NCBI RefSeq assembly: GCF_041146795.1
Contig: NC_135172.1
Location: 11,770,137-11,834,136, forward strand
DNA: 64,000 nucleotides
Source: Maylandia zebra
Lineage: Eukaryota > Chordata > Actinopteri > Cichliformes > Cichlidae
Direction: 5' to 3'
Shown here: piece by piece, positions 1 to 10,289 of the stretch
How positions within the stretch are numbered: the first letter of the stretch is position 1
Layout: each line of letters begins with the position of its first letter
Made by a program: the position numbers and the translations under genes
Notes under the pieces: model-generated
Database searches by the model: none
Told to the model about the DNA's origin: nothing
Seen by the model: only the letters and a program-made list of their open reading frames with translations

Positions 1-38
1 AAATGTTGTCACTTTGAATCAAACACCGTGTTGCTTAC

Positions 39-3000
39 CTAATCAAAAAGAAGAAAAGGAGAAGTATTGAAACCAGAACTATTACAGAAACTCCAATTGT
101 CCATGTTCCTGTGATACTTTGGACAGTGAGAGTCTTTGGAGCAGAGCTGATATCTTTGTTGGTTTTCACAGCACAGGAGTAGCTTCCTGCATCCTCCCTG
201 CTGACTGGGTCTAGGATCAGATGTTTGTTCTGGTTCTCGCTCGCGGTCAGAGGTCGACTGTTCAAGTACCAAATGTAGTTTGTGTTGTCAGTCAGAGGAC
301 ATCTGGTGCTGCAGGTCAGTGTGACTCTCTGACCCTCTGTCACCACTGCAGAAGGACTCATCTTCACTCTCAGCTCTGAAAGACGAACATTTAACAACAA
401 CAATAATAATAATAGTAATAATAATAGTATTAAGGCAAGACATGAAACTCTTCCAAATCGCAACATGAATTACTCACAAAACATGAGTTTTAATTGAGGC
501 CTGACTGCAGGCAGACCCTCCAGTCCTCATATTCAGTTAAATAATAAAACATTTATTTGACTTTGAGTAGTTTTCAGTTTAAATATTATATTTTCTTAGG
601 TTAGGGTGTCATTCTAAATGTGTGTTTAAGATTTCGTTGTTAGTTATTCTCAGGTTTTTCCTGTCCTCCTATGTCTGTGTTTCTGTTGTTGCCCATATTT
701 ACTCAGTTTTATCTTTGTGTTTACTTTGGCCTGTTAAATTTGTGTTTCAGTCTCAGTGTTATGTTCCTGTTTTATTTTGGTAGTCTCTTGTGTTGTGTTC
801 AGTTTTGCTTCCCTTGTCATTAGTCTGACTTATTTCACATGTGCCTTGTTTTTCCCAGCTTCCCAGTGTTCCTTGTCACGTTGCTGGTTCCTCATGTTGA
901 GTGTGCGTCTCTGTTAGTGAGTATTTGTGTCTCTGCCTGCCATGCAACTGTGGTGGATCATAAATTTGATTAGTTTTGAAGTTGTACATCTCTGTTCCTT
1001 ACATTTCATGTCATGCCCTTATTAATGTTTTATTTGTTGCTTTGACTGTTTTCGAATAGAATATGCAGTGGGAATATAGAGGGAGATAAGTAGTGAAAGT
1101 TTTGCCTGGGTTGATTGTGCATCGATCCATTGTTAATGCCTCAGGGCTCCAGTAGGTGGGTTCGCGCGCTTCCTCCTTCACTCAATACAGACGAGTGAGA
1201 GTGAGAGCTGCGTGTCTGTGCCTTTCTTTCACCTCTCCTCACTATTTCCCCTGTTTAAGGTAACTGTCATGCACAAATCTATATAAATGTGTGTTACTGT
1301 TGATTATTACATTGTTATCATTGTTCATTGTAGCGGAAGATGTGAATTGCGGACTATTTTGCTGAGAAGTTCCAGTTAATCTCTGTTGCTGCGTATGCTA
1401 GTTTTCGCTATTACTTCGCCATATTGTGTGAAGATTTTTCTGTTACGATCTGTATAAGTTAACTACTGAAAGACATGCAGTACTTAAAGTATTATTTCAT
1501 TGCTGTGGAAAGTTAGTGACTGTGTCAGCTAACATGTGCGAGTTAAAAATATGTTTTTGTCTAATGCTACAGTTCATGTTATCTAAAGTATTCTCATCAG
1601 CTAATGCAGCGAACAATAGTGACTTAGTTTGGATACAGTTGTCCTGAGACTGAGTGCATCCATAAGAATATTGTTTTGGTTGTATTGCTTCTGAAACTCA
1701 ATACAGACAAGTGAGAGTGAGAGCTGCGTGTCTGTGCCGTTCTTTCACCTCTCCTCACTATTTCCCCTGTTTAAGGGCACAACACAATCAGCCCATGATA
1801 CCTTATCCAGTGGGACTGTGAAACACTATTGCATTTGAGGCATTTGGCCATCATTCTGGTACAAATGAATCTTGATTCATTTGTCCAAATATTTCATTTT
1901 TCCAGAACATTTTAGTAAATAAACATGAAATACTTGAAATAAACTCCGGATCTTTCTTTGCTTAATGTATCTTGCTATCAGATATCCAGTTCCCTTTTGA
2001 GCCTCTGAAAATGGGGGACCGTATAAATATGATTGTATTTCCTGAACCATTTAAGTAATTCTTTTATTAAAATGCCTCAATTGAAGATGAAAGTTGTTAC
2101 AAAAATTATTTCTTTGTCGAAAAACTCATTTGTATATAATTTTAAAACTATTATATTAAATCAAGCAAAATGCCAGTTTTTACTTTTGATATTTTAACTA
2201 TAGTTATTTTTCATAGCATTTACATGCTTTTAATTAAGAACAAACTTTTCATTGTAAGGGAATATTTTAACATTGTTATATAACCGAGAAAGATCTGAAT
2301 AGTTCTAGCGCTACTGCTCATATTGAAATATTAATGAGTAAAGTCTGCTGACTGAGGAGTTTAGATTTACCTGTGACAATCAAAAAGACTCCAGGCAAAT
2401 CAGACTGTGTCCATCCTTCATGATCTTTGTTGAATCTGAATGTGTATCCTCCTGAGTCATTCTTCTTCAGGTTGTTGATGGTCAGGATGTGTTGGTTCTT
2501 CATGTTGTCCTGATACTCCACACCACCTGCAGCCTCAATCAGCTCTTCAACTTCCACTTTATCTTTTCTCCATTTTTTACTCCAACATTTAAACTCTGGC
2601 TTCATGTTATCAGGATGTGAGTATTCACTTGTGATGTTCACTGAAGATCCTTCCAGAGCACAGATTCTCCTGCTGACATAATTCACTCTCCAGCAGTTTT
2701 TATCCTGAACACCTGACATATAGATGGAAGATTTAAAGTTGTTTGATTGGTCTGTGTTTCATTATTAGTTGAAAAGAAAAACAGATTTGACACTTACAAA
2801 CTTTTTTAGATTGAAGATGTGTGTGACCTTTAACTCCACAAGAGAATGTGTCTGTTGAAGAGTTATGAGTTGAAAAATGTTGATTCTCATGATAGTTTAT
2901 TTTGTTGTGATACCACATGTAGACAGCTTGATGGTCAGTCAGATTACAGCTGTTGTTACAGGTCAGTGTGACAAATCCCAAGGTGGAAGAAGCTCTCTGA

Positions 3001-4222
3001 ACATAAACCTCTGTCGATCGAAGATAAATACACTTCTCGTCACTATTTGGATATAATCATGCGGCTCATTTAAGTCACATAATTGTGCAGTTTAAACGAA
3101 TATGATATAAAGGTTTGGAGAAGTGTTTATACAATTTGTTTGTGGAAACTTCACCTCTAGGGTATGTGATGGAGCACGGCTCATCCACTGATGTCTGATT
3201 ATAAGAACACATGTTTCCATAAGCATAAGTGACACTGAAGCATGTCTGTGTGATGGAATCTGGACAAAAAGAAATGAGATTTAATATTTTTACTGAGGTT
3301 ATTTTTACAGTTTTTTGCTGAAGGGTTTGTAGGGACTATAAACATCATGACTCACCCACAGAGACTTCAGGGGCTCTGAGATGCTCGTAGCCTTTGACAG
3401 CACAGGAGTATGTGACTGCTTCCTCACTGCTGAGCAGCTCTTGGTACCAGGGAGACCAGTCCTCATAGAGAAACTCTCTGTTCTTGTACCAGATGTAGGC
3501 TGCAGGCTTTTCAGTCAGAGGACAGCTGCTGCTGCACATCAGTGTTACTGTCTGTCCCTCTGTGGCAGGAATCACCTTTACCTGCAGCTCTGAGAGGATG
3601 ATGGAGAACAACTTATACAATGATGTCATTTGGAAAGTAATTCATGAGTAAAAGTCACTGTACCTGCAACAACTTGAAGAGTAATTCTGTTTAGCCAACA
3701 GTTTCCTGCACTGTCTGCAGTCTTCATACAGCAGTAAGCGTTTGCATCACTCTCTCTTAGATCATTGATGGTTAAAGTTGGGATTTTCTCTTCAGACATG
3801 TTGTACGTTACACGTTGTCCATCCACAGAGAGCTCACTCTGAACATACTTGTAACCATCCCAGTCTATAGTGAACCATTTTCTGCTTGAAGTCAGATGTT
3901 GATGTGAGCAGTGCAGATCCACTGATGAACCTTTGAAAGCACAGATCCTGGTTTCTCCTCCATTAACATCTTTAACAGAAGGGAGTTAATAAATGTTTTT
4001 ATCTTATTAATATGTCTTTGTTATTAATTACTTAATAATTTTCAGTACTTTACATTAGAAACTAATCTAAACTAAAATTCCTCATCTGTAAATATTACAA
4101 GATCTTTTTCTTAAGTTAATATTAACTAACGATTTTTACATAAGAACTCATAAATAATCTCTGATACCTGAAATGTAAAAGATGAGACCCACAAGCAGAC
4201 GACCAGCATCTCTCAACTCCAT
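39..4222 (-). CDS. Gene A: Ig-superfamily receptor (CD22/CD300-like), 3' end outside window
   Basis: Type I membrane receptor at the left edge, with the cytoplasmic exons missing beyond base 1. Exons in transcript order: signal 4168-4222, V1 3664-3969, C2a 3356-3589, half-domain 3155-3259, C2b 2798-3010, V2 2371-2712, C2c plus transmembrane 39-375. Boundaries follow GT-AG and phase 1, except the last donor, which is phase 2. The start reads MELRDAGRLLVGLIFYISG, a typical signal peptide ending at a splice donor. C2a, C2b and C2c carry the Cys...Trp...Cys core of C2/I-set domains (LMC, IWY, YSC in C2a). V1 has LHC and YCCM. The membrane helix is hydrophobic with no charged residue, so adaptor pairing through the helix is unlikely. 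All exons are open. Its closest relative here is gene D. Function is inferred from architecture; ligand unknown. Confidence 0.85.
376..2370. other. Long intron of gene A (V2 to C2c), repeat-rich, no coding exon seen
   Basis: About 2 kb separates the V2 and C2c/TM exons. Bases roughly 620-1010 hold a T-rich dispersed repeat that also lies in the matching introns of gene D (about 42,750-43,070) and gene C (23,370-23,530 and 24,290-24,420), so it may predate the gene duplications. Bases 1177-1260 and 1695-1778 are a direct repeat about 518 bp apart, found only in this copy. I see no further Ig exon. Confidence 0.55.
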
Positions 4223-4373
4223 TGTTGTTTTAGTCCAGACTTTGAGCGTAAAGCTGACAGTAAAAGCTCAAACCAAAAGATACAAAGTGAGTCATCAGAC
4301 AAACTAAGCAGTACTCTTTATCAGAGCGAGGGGTGGGCTGCTAGTTCATATTCTTTGGTTTCACATATCTTGC

Positions 4374-4412
4374 ATCTTTGAAACTAAAAGTAAACTTGCT
4401 TCCTCTTCCTTT
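4374..4412 (-). promoter_or_regulatory. Conserved upstream block of gene A with PU.1/Ets- and IRF-like cores
   Basis: About 150-190 bp upstream of the gene A start codon. On the minus strand it contains GAGGAAG (Ets/PU.1 core) followed by AGTTTCAAAG (interferon-response-like half). The same block lies at the same distance upstream of gene D, with weaker versions upstream of C and E. Conservation beside diverging DNA suggests function, but duplicated flanks are alike anyway. The regulatory role is inferred. Confidence 0.3.
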
Positions 4413-4982
4413 GAATCGTTTGCATCCTTAAATGCTTTGTTGTAGCATGAATATTATTTTAATCTACATCAGTTCAATTCCTCAATAATAATGCTTTTAA
4501 TTTATTTACTTGCTGCATGCAGTTGTGTTTTGAATGCATTAAATATTCAGTTTATTAAATATAAGTTGTTGAACAGAAAGGTGTGGAGGTGATAAACTGC
4601 TGAGCATATCTCAGTATGACAATTTGTAATAAACACAGCTGGAGCGATTCAGACTTTAATCTACTGTGACTATATTTTGTTTTAAAAAATATGAAACAAT
4701 GAGCTATGGGGAACAATTGATTAAAAATATCTGAAATGTGTTTGAACTCTCAGACTGAATTGTATTTTCCATTTCTATAAACATTTATTTATGAAGCACT
4801 TTTAACAGAAACTCATTTTCACTTTCCTATCGTTAATCACACAATAATATTCTGTAACTAATTGGACCTGAAAGTCGTGATCTATGAATCATACAGTATT
4901 AACTCATCCTGTCGTTCATAAGTAAAGTTACTCCTGTTCTTATATCAGGATTCATGTATATTATATATAAAAACACCCAGCA

Positions 4983-6334
4983 CGCCCCTGCGGGCGGTTT
5001 ATCCTTCAAGCTCGGGTCCTCTACCAGAGGCCTGGGAGCTTGAGGGTCCTGCGCAGTATCTTAGCTGTTCCCAGGACTGCGCTCTTCTGGACAGAGATCT
5101 CCGATGTTGTTCCCGGGATCTGCTGGAGCCACTCGCCTAGCTTGGGAGTCACCGCACCTAGTGCTCCGATTACCACGGGGACCACCGTTACCTTCACCCT
5201 CCACATCCTCTCGAGCTCTTCTCTGAGCCCTTGGTATTTCTCCAGCTTCTCGTGTTCCTTCTTCCTGATATTGCTGTCATTGGGAACCGCTACATCGATC
5301 ACTACGGCCGTCTTCTTCTGTTTGTCTACCACCACTATGTCCGGTTGGTTAGCCACCACCATTTTGTCCGTCTGTATCTGGAAGTCCCACAGGATCTTAG
5401 CTCGGTCATTCTCCACCACCCTTGGGGGCATCTCCCATTTTGACCTCGGGACTTCCAGGTTATACTCGGCACAGATGTTCCTGTACACTATGCCGGCCAC
5501 TTGGTTATGGCGTTCCATGTATGCCTTGCCTGCTAGCATCTTGCACCCTGCTGTTATGTGCTGGATTGTCTCTGGGGCATCTTTACACAGCCTGCACCTG
5601 GGGTCTTGCCTGGTGTGATAGACCCCAGCCTCTATGGATCTTGTGCTCAGAGCTTGTTCTTGTGCTGCCATGATTAGTGCCTCTGTGCTGTCTCTCAGTC
5701 CAGCTTTGTCCAGCCACTGGTAGGATTTCTGGATATCAGCCACCTCCTCTATCTGCGGGTGGTACATACCGTGCAGGGACCTGTCCTTCCATGATGGTTC
5801 CTCGTCTCCCTCCTCTTTCTTGGGTTTCTGCTGCCTGAGGTATTCACTGAGCACTCGGTCAGTTGGGGCCATCTTCCCAATGTATTCTTGGATGTTCGTT
5901 GTCTCATCCTGGACTGTGGTGCTGACACTCACCAGTCCCCGGCCCCCTTCCTTCCGCTTAGCGTACAGCCTCAGGGTGCTGGACTTGGGGTGAAACCCTC
6001 CATGCATGGTAAGGAGCTTTCTTGTCTTTATGTCAGTGGCTTCTATCTCCTCCTTTGGCCAGCCTATTACCCCAGCAGGGTACCTGATCACGGGCAGGGC
6101 GTACGTGTTGATGGCCCGGATCTTGTTCTTACCATTCAGCTGACTCCTCAGGACTTGCCTGACCCTCTGCAGGTACTTGGTGGTTGCAGCTTTTCTAGTG
6201 GCCTCTTCATGGTTCCCATTCGCCTGCGGGATCCCCAAGTACTTGTAACTGTCCTCTATGTCTGCAATGTTGCCTTCTGGTAGTTCAATCCCCTCAGTTC
6301 TGACTACCTTCCCTCTCTTCGTTAATGATCTCAT
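4983..6334 (-). mobile_element. 5'-truncated LINE with restriction-like endonuclease (R4/Dong/Rex6-like)
   Basis: An open reading frame of 437 codons (5021-6334) covers the C-terminal part of a non-LTR retrotransposon polyprotein. It holds a CCHC-type knuckle (C-x2-C-x8-H-x4-C, starting CRLCKDAPE), then a PD...D/E-x-K-type endonuclease core around QPDIVVVDKQKK and VVIDVAVP. The reverse transcriptase palm is absent, so the copy is dead. Its 3' end runs into a TA-rich tract near 4,965, which fits families that target simple repeats. It lies head to head with a second copy at 6356-7202. The clade name is from memory of the endonuclease type. Confidence 0.75.
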
Positions 6335-6336
6335 TA

Positions 6337-6355
6337 ATATATATATATATATTAG
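6337..6355. repeat. (TA)n tract between two inverted LINE copies
   Basis: Short TA microsatellite at the centre of the head-to-head LINE pair. Both copies are 5'-truncated at or beside it. Confidence 0.8.
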
Positions 6356-7198
6356 AAAGAGGAGGGAGACGAGGAACCATCATGGAAGGACAGGCCCCTG
6401 CACGGTATGTACCACCGGCAGATAGAGGAGGTGGCTGATATCCAGAAATCCTACCAGTGGCTGGACAAAGCTGGACTGAAAGACAGCACAGAGGCACTAA
6501 TCATGGCAGCACAAGAACAAGCTCTGAGCACAAGATCCATAGAGGCTGGGGTCTATCACACCAGGCAAGACCCCAGGTGCAGGCTGTGTAAAGAAGCCCC
6601 AGAGACAATCCAGCACATAACAGCAGGGTGCAAGATGCTAGCAGGCAAGGCATACATGGAATGCCATAACCAAGTGGCCGGCATAGTGTACAGGAACATC
6701 TGTGCCGAGTATAACCTGGAAGTCCCGAGGTCAAAATGGGAGATGCCCCCAAGGGTGGTGGAGAATGACCGAGCTAAGATCCTGTGGGACTTCCAGATAC
6801 AGACGGACAAAATGGTGGTGGCTAACCAACCGGACATAGTGGTGGTAGACAAACAGAAGAAGACGGCCGTAGTGATCGATGTAGCGGTTCCGAATGACAG
6901 CAATATCAGGAAGAAGGAACACGAGAAGCTGGAGAAATACCAAGGGCTCAGAGAAGAGCTCGAGAGGATGTGGAGGGTGAAGATAACGGTGGACCCCGTG
7001 GTAATCGGAGCACTAGGTGCGGTGACTCCCAAGCTAGGCGAGTGGCTCCAGCAGATCCCGGGAACAACATCGGAGATCTCTGTCCAGAAGAGCGCAGTCC
7101 TGGGAACAGCTAAGATACTGCGTAGGACCCTCAAGCTCCCAGGCCTCTGGTAGAGGACCCGAGCTTGAAGGATAAACCGCCCGCAGGGGCGTGCTTGG

Positions 7199-7202
<4 letters not shown>
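6356..7202 (+). mobile_element. Second 5'-truncated RLE-type LINE copy, inverted relative to the first
   Basis: A reading frame of 248 codons (6407-7153) encodes the same CCHC knuckle and endonuclease end as the copy at 4983-6334, in the opposite direction, with only a few residue changes (for example KDAPE to KEAPE and MERHNQ to MECHNQ). The 3' end passes directly into a (TA)n tract at 7204-7244. The 5' cut falls near the residues EEGDEEPSW. There is no reverse transcriptase, so it is non-autonomous. With its partner it makes an inverted repeat with arms of about 840 bp. Confidence 0.75.

Positions 7203-7203
<1 letters not shown>

Positions 7204-7244
<41 letters not shown>
7204..7244. repeat. 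(TA)n microsatellite
   Basis: About 20 TA units at the 3' end of the plus-strand LINE copy. It may be the target sequence or the tail of that element. Confidence 0.9.
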
Positions 7245-7247
<3 letters not shown>

Positions 7248-8265
7248 TATGTAGCCTGTCTCTAGTTACTTTCTTTAAGGGTAACCATATGCAACCAGTG
7301 TTTGAGTTGTCTGATTGAATTGTATTCTGGCTTTGAAGAGGTGATATTAATGTTATTGTTGCAGCCCTGTAGTGGTTTAACTTGTCACTTGTCCTGTCGT
7401 ATTCTTGTTCGTTTAATGTCACTGCTAAGTGTGGCTCTACAGTCAAAACGTCTGCCAGTCTTTAGCCTTTTTTAGCCGCACCCAGAAGGAAAAATAGGAT
7501 TTGAACCATAGAGGTAAACACTGGTGACAAGAATTTTGTTTTAAATTCACTCTGTTTTTGTTTTTGTTTTTTGGTCTTACTGTGCTGCATGAAACACTAT
7601 CATATATAAATAATTAACATATAAAAGTCATATATATCATGTATTACTTTTATAAAATAAGTACTTTACTTGTTGCTGTGTCAACTTTAAGATAAATCCA
7701 GACAATTTTGGGTGACTTCTTGAAGTTGGTTAGCAGTTCAGGCCATGTCCACCAGAGGACACCATTATAACTCTTCATCTCAGCAACATTTTCTATTGTT
7801 CTCTGCCTACTTCTTTTCAAGTTCACAGACAAGATAAGTTAGGTATAAATATCTGTAGTTATTTCATTATCTTATGTTGCAGATTTTAAAAAAAATGGTT
7901 GATCTTTATTTTTGTTTAAATAATTGGGCCCCACAACGTAAAAGGACCCAATTTTACTTGTATTTGTTTTCTGTCATTTGCATACAGTTACAGTGGTGGA
8001 TGCCCAAAGTTTGGAAAAATAAATTTAACATATATACAAATGATCCCTGTAAGCCAAACGTTCAGGCTTCAGACTTTATTGCCTTTGTTTTTCTTTTCTT
8101 TATTAAGGTTATCAGTTTCACTTCTCGAACAAATCGTAACAATTTGAATTTTTACAGGTAATTTTTAACAAATCATGGTCTACTTTCAAGTAGTCAGAGC
8201 CTTCAGTGAATTTTACAGTAAAACATAAATAACAGCTTCAATACTTCATATGTATTGTGTATGTA
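7245..8265. repeat. Segmental duplicate shared with 47,410-48,620
   Basis: Non-coding DNA that lines up with the flank of gene D from 47,410 onward, starting at the shared word CATATGCAACCAGTG. The gene D copy carries a LINE 3' end (about 47,655-47,945) that is absent here, so the site near 7,597 is the empty site. I recognise no gene in it. Confidence 0.6.
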
Positions 8266-8269
8266 TATT

Positions 8270-8560
8270 GTTCTATGCAGTATCTTCCATTACTGCTCCT
8301 AGAACTGCACGCTTCTGTACAGAGACCCTTGATGTTCTGCCTGGAATCTGCTGAAGCCACTCATCCTGATTTGGGGTGGCAGCTCCTCATGCTTCTATTA
8401 CTACTAAGACAATTTGGACTTTACCTCCAGTTGGTCCTTAAGCCCCTGGTACTCCTTGATTTCATTGTGTTTCTGATTTCTGATCTTGCTGTTAGCTAGA
8501 ATTGACACATTTATCCAACTATGGTCCTCTCGTCCTTGCAAACCACAAATTGGTCTGGTT
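8270..8560 (-). mobile_element. Decayed RLE-type LINE 3' end
   Basis: Strongly mutated relative of the LINE ends at 5.0 and 7.1 kb. Shared words include CTTCTGTACAGAGA and the block around GGAATCTGCTGAAGCCACTC. A matching relic lies at 48,625-48,890, so it predates the block duplication. Confidence 0.55.
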
Positions 8561-8639
8561 AGTTATATATTATATATATCATATTATTATATTATGTTAT
8601 ATATATTCTGTATAATTTTGTCTTTATATGACCCTACAC

Positions 8640-8990
8640 CCTCCTGAGAACTAGCTGTGGCGAGAATAAGGCACGGCGGGACCACGGAGTATCATTCGGA
8701 TATGTACATCTCAACACAACACACCCAAACCCCTGAATCCCCGTGTTTTAACTAGGCGGGCGTGATTAAGGATGCCGTGCAGGTGCATCCGCCCTCCCTT
8801 CACGGCACCGCAGACCACGCCCCACCACACCAGCCTATTCATTTATGGCCTCTGTAATGGACATTTGTTTTTGGTCACATTCACAATATATGGAAACACA
8901 AGTCCATTTTATTTATAAAAAAATGTGTGAAAACAGAATGACAAGTTGCTAATACAATGACATGAGTGACATGTGTGATCACTCCAGCTT
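8640..8990. other. Intergenic, GC-richer patch, nothing recognised
   Basis: Bases 8,640-8,830 are richer in GC than their surroundings and may be the remains of a repeat. I see no open frame of note. Confidence 0.3.
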
Positions 8991-8993
8991 TAC

Positions 8994-10206
8994 ATGTTCT
9001 CTCCTCTGCCTGTTCCTGTAAAAATAGCAAAAATTAAAAACAAAAAAAAAAAAACCCTGACCCTAAGAGCAATCATGTGTCCCGTTGGTGCCATTCTAGA
9101 TTGCTGGTCAGAAAGATTTCTGGTGCCAGTAAGCAAAGAGACAATGCCCCGAGATAGATTCATTTTAATTATGCAACACCTTCAATTTGATGACAAGGAC
9201 ACGCGGGCAGAACGGGTGAAAACAGATAAATTTGAGGCAATCTCTGACATCTGGACACGCTTCAATGAGAACTGTGCTAAGAGTTTCATTCCAGGAGAAC
9301 ACATGACCATAGATGAACAGCTTTTCCCTACCAAGGTTCGGTGTCCATTCACACAGTATATCGCAACCAAGCCAGACAAATTTGGGATCAAGTTCTGGAT
9401 GGCCACGGATCTGGAGACCAAATATGTCTGCAGTGCATCTACTTGGGAAAGGACCCCAGTCGTCAGAAGGAAGAGAGGCTGGCAGAGAACGTGGTCATGA
9501 AACTAGTGGAGCTGTTTTTGGATGATGGGAGAAACGTCACAACGGACAATTCCTTCACTTCACTGTCGCTGTCGCACAGACTACTGCAGCGCAAAACAAC
9601 GTTACTTGTGCCAAGTAACGTTGTTTTGTGGACTTTATTCACCGTGCCGGTGAATAAAGTCCGCCGTGAACTTCCTCAAATTGCAAAAGACACTGCACAG
9701 CGAGAGGAATTCTCCACTTCAGTGCTTAGAAGTGGCGGTGTCTCCTTCACAATTTATGGACCTAAAAAAACCAAGACTGTGTGTGTTCTTAGTTCCATGC
9801 ACTAAGATGTGACGATCAGTGACGGCAGAAAGAGGAAACCCAAAGCAATAAGAAACTATAACCACATGAAGGTATGCGAATGTGTGTATAATTTTACATC
9901 AGTGCTACAATGTTTTCTGATGTGTGCTATACAGGCCTATAGAAAAAACATATACTCATGACTCTCTCTCTCTTCTTTTACAGTGTGGTGTAGACGTGTT
10001 GGACCAAATGGCACGCATGTATTCTGTAAGAGCAGCAACACGCAGGTGACCAGTAGCGGTTTTCTACAATATGCTGAACCTGGCGGTGGTGAATGCCTAC
10101 ATTTTGTATAAGGCATGCACAGGGCGGACAGGCAAAAGAAGATTGTTTCTGAGTCTTCTAGCTAAGGAACTTTGTTGCCGATTCAAGCAGCACAAGAAAA
10201 TATTAG
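8994..10206 (+). pseudogene. Broken piggyBac-like transposase
   Basis: Pieces of a piggyBac-family (PGBD/DDE_Tnp_1_7) transposase in order. 9076-9430 reads through RFILIMQHLQFDD and FIPGEHMTIDEQL. A frameshift near 9432 leads to 9440-9804, with VTTDNSFTS around a catalytic Asp. After GT...AG-like signals (about 9,871 to 9,982), the C-terminal part holds GVDVLDQMARMYSVR and NMLNLAVVNAYILY. A stop lies at the codon after SVRAATRR. The frameshift, stops and an internal palindromic insertion (9592-9662) make it non-functional. It abuts a GT microsatellite and pseudogene P. Confidence 0.8.
9592..9662. repeat. Two back-to-back perfect hairpins inside the piggyBac relic
   Basis: Hairpin 1 has 17-bp arms, 9592-9608 and 9612-9628. 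Hairpin 2 has 15-bp arms, 9630-9644 and 9648-9662. Both have the loop TGC and one base lies between them. They interrupt the transposase frame between KTTLL and NKVRREL. Confidence 0.9.
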
Positions 10207-10207
10207 C

Positions 10208-10212
<5 letters not shown>

Positions 10213-10270
<58 letters not shown>
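10213..10270. repeat. (GT)n microsatellite
   Basis: About 27 GT units ending in a short TATATA stretch. It lies at the junction of the piggyBac relic and pseudogene P. Confidence 0.95.
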
Positions 10271-10271
<1 letters not shown>

Positions 10272-10289
10272 CACCGTGTATACAGAAGG

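Noticed and set aside
3381-3593. A 70-codon plus-strand frame repeated at 16,769, 25,692, 45,714 and 62,038
   Set aside because: It is the antisense of the C2a exon. It recurs only because that exon is nearly identical in all genes.
5040-6283. Plus-strand frames opposite the RLE LINE
   Set aside because: Antisense shadows of the LINE protein; mirror-image frames occur opposite the second copy.
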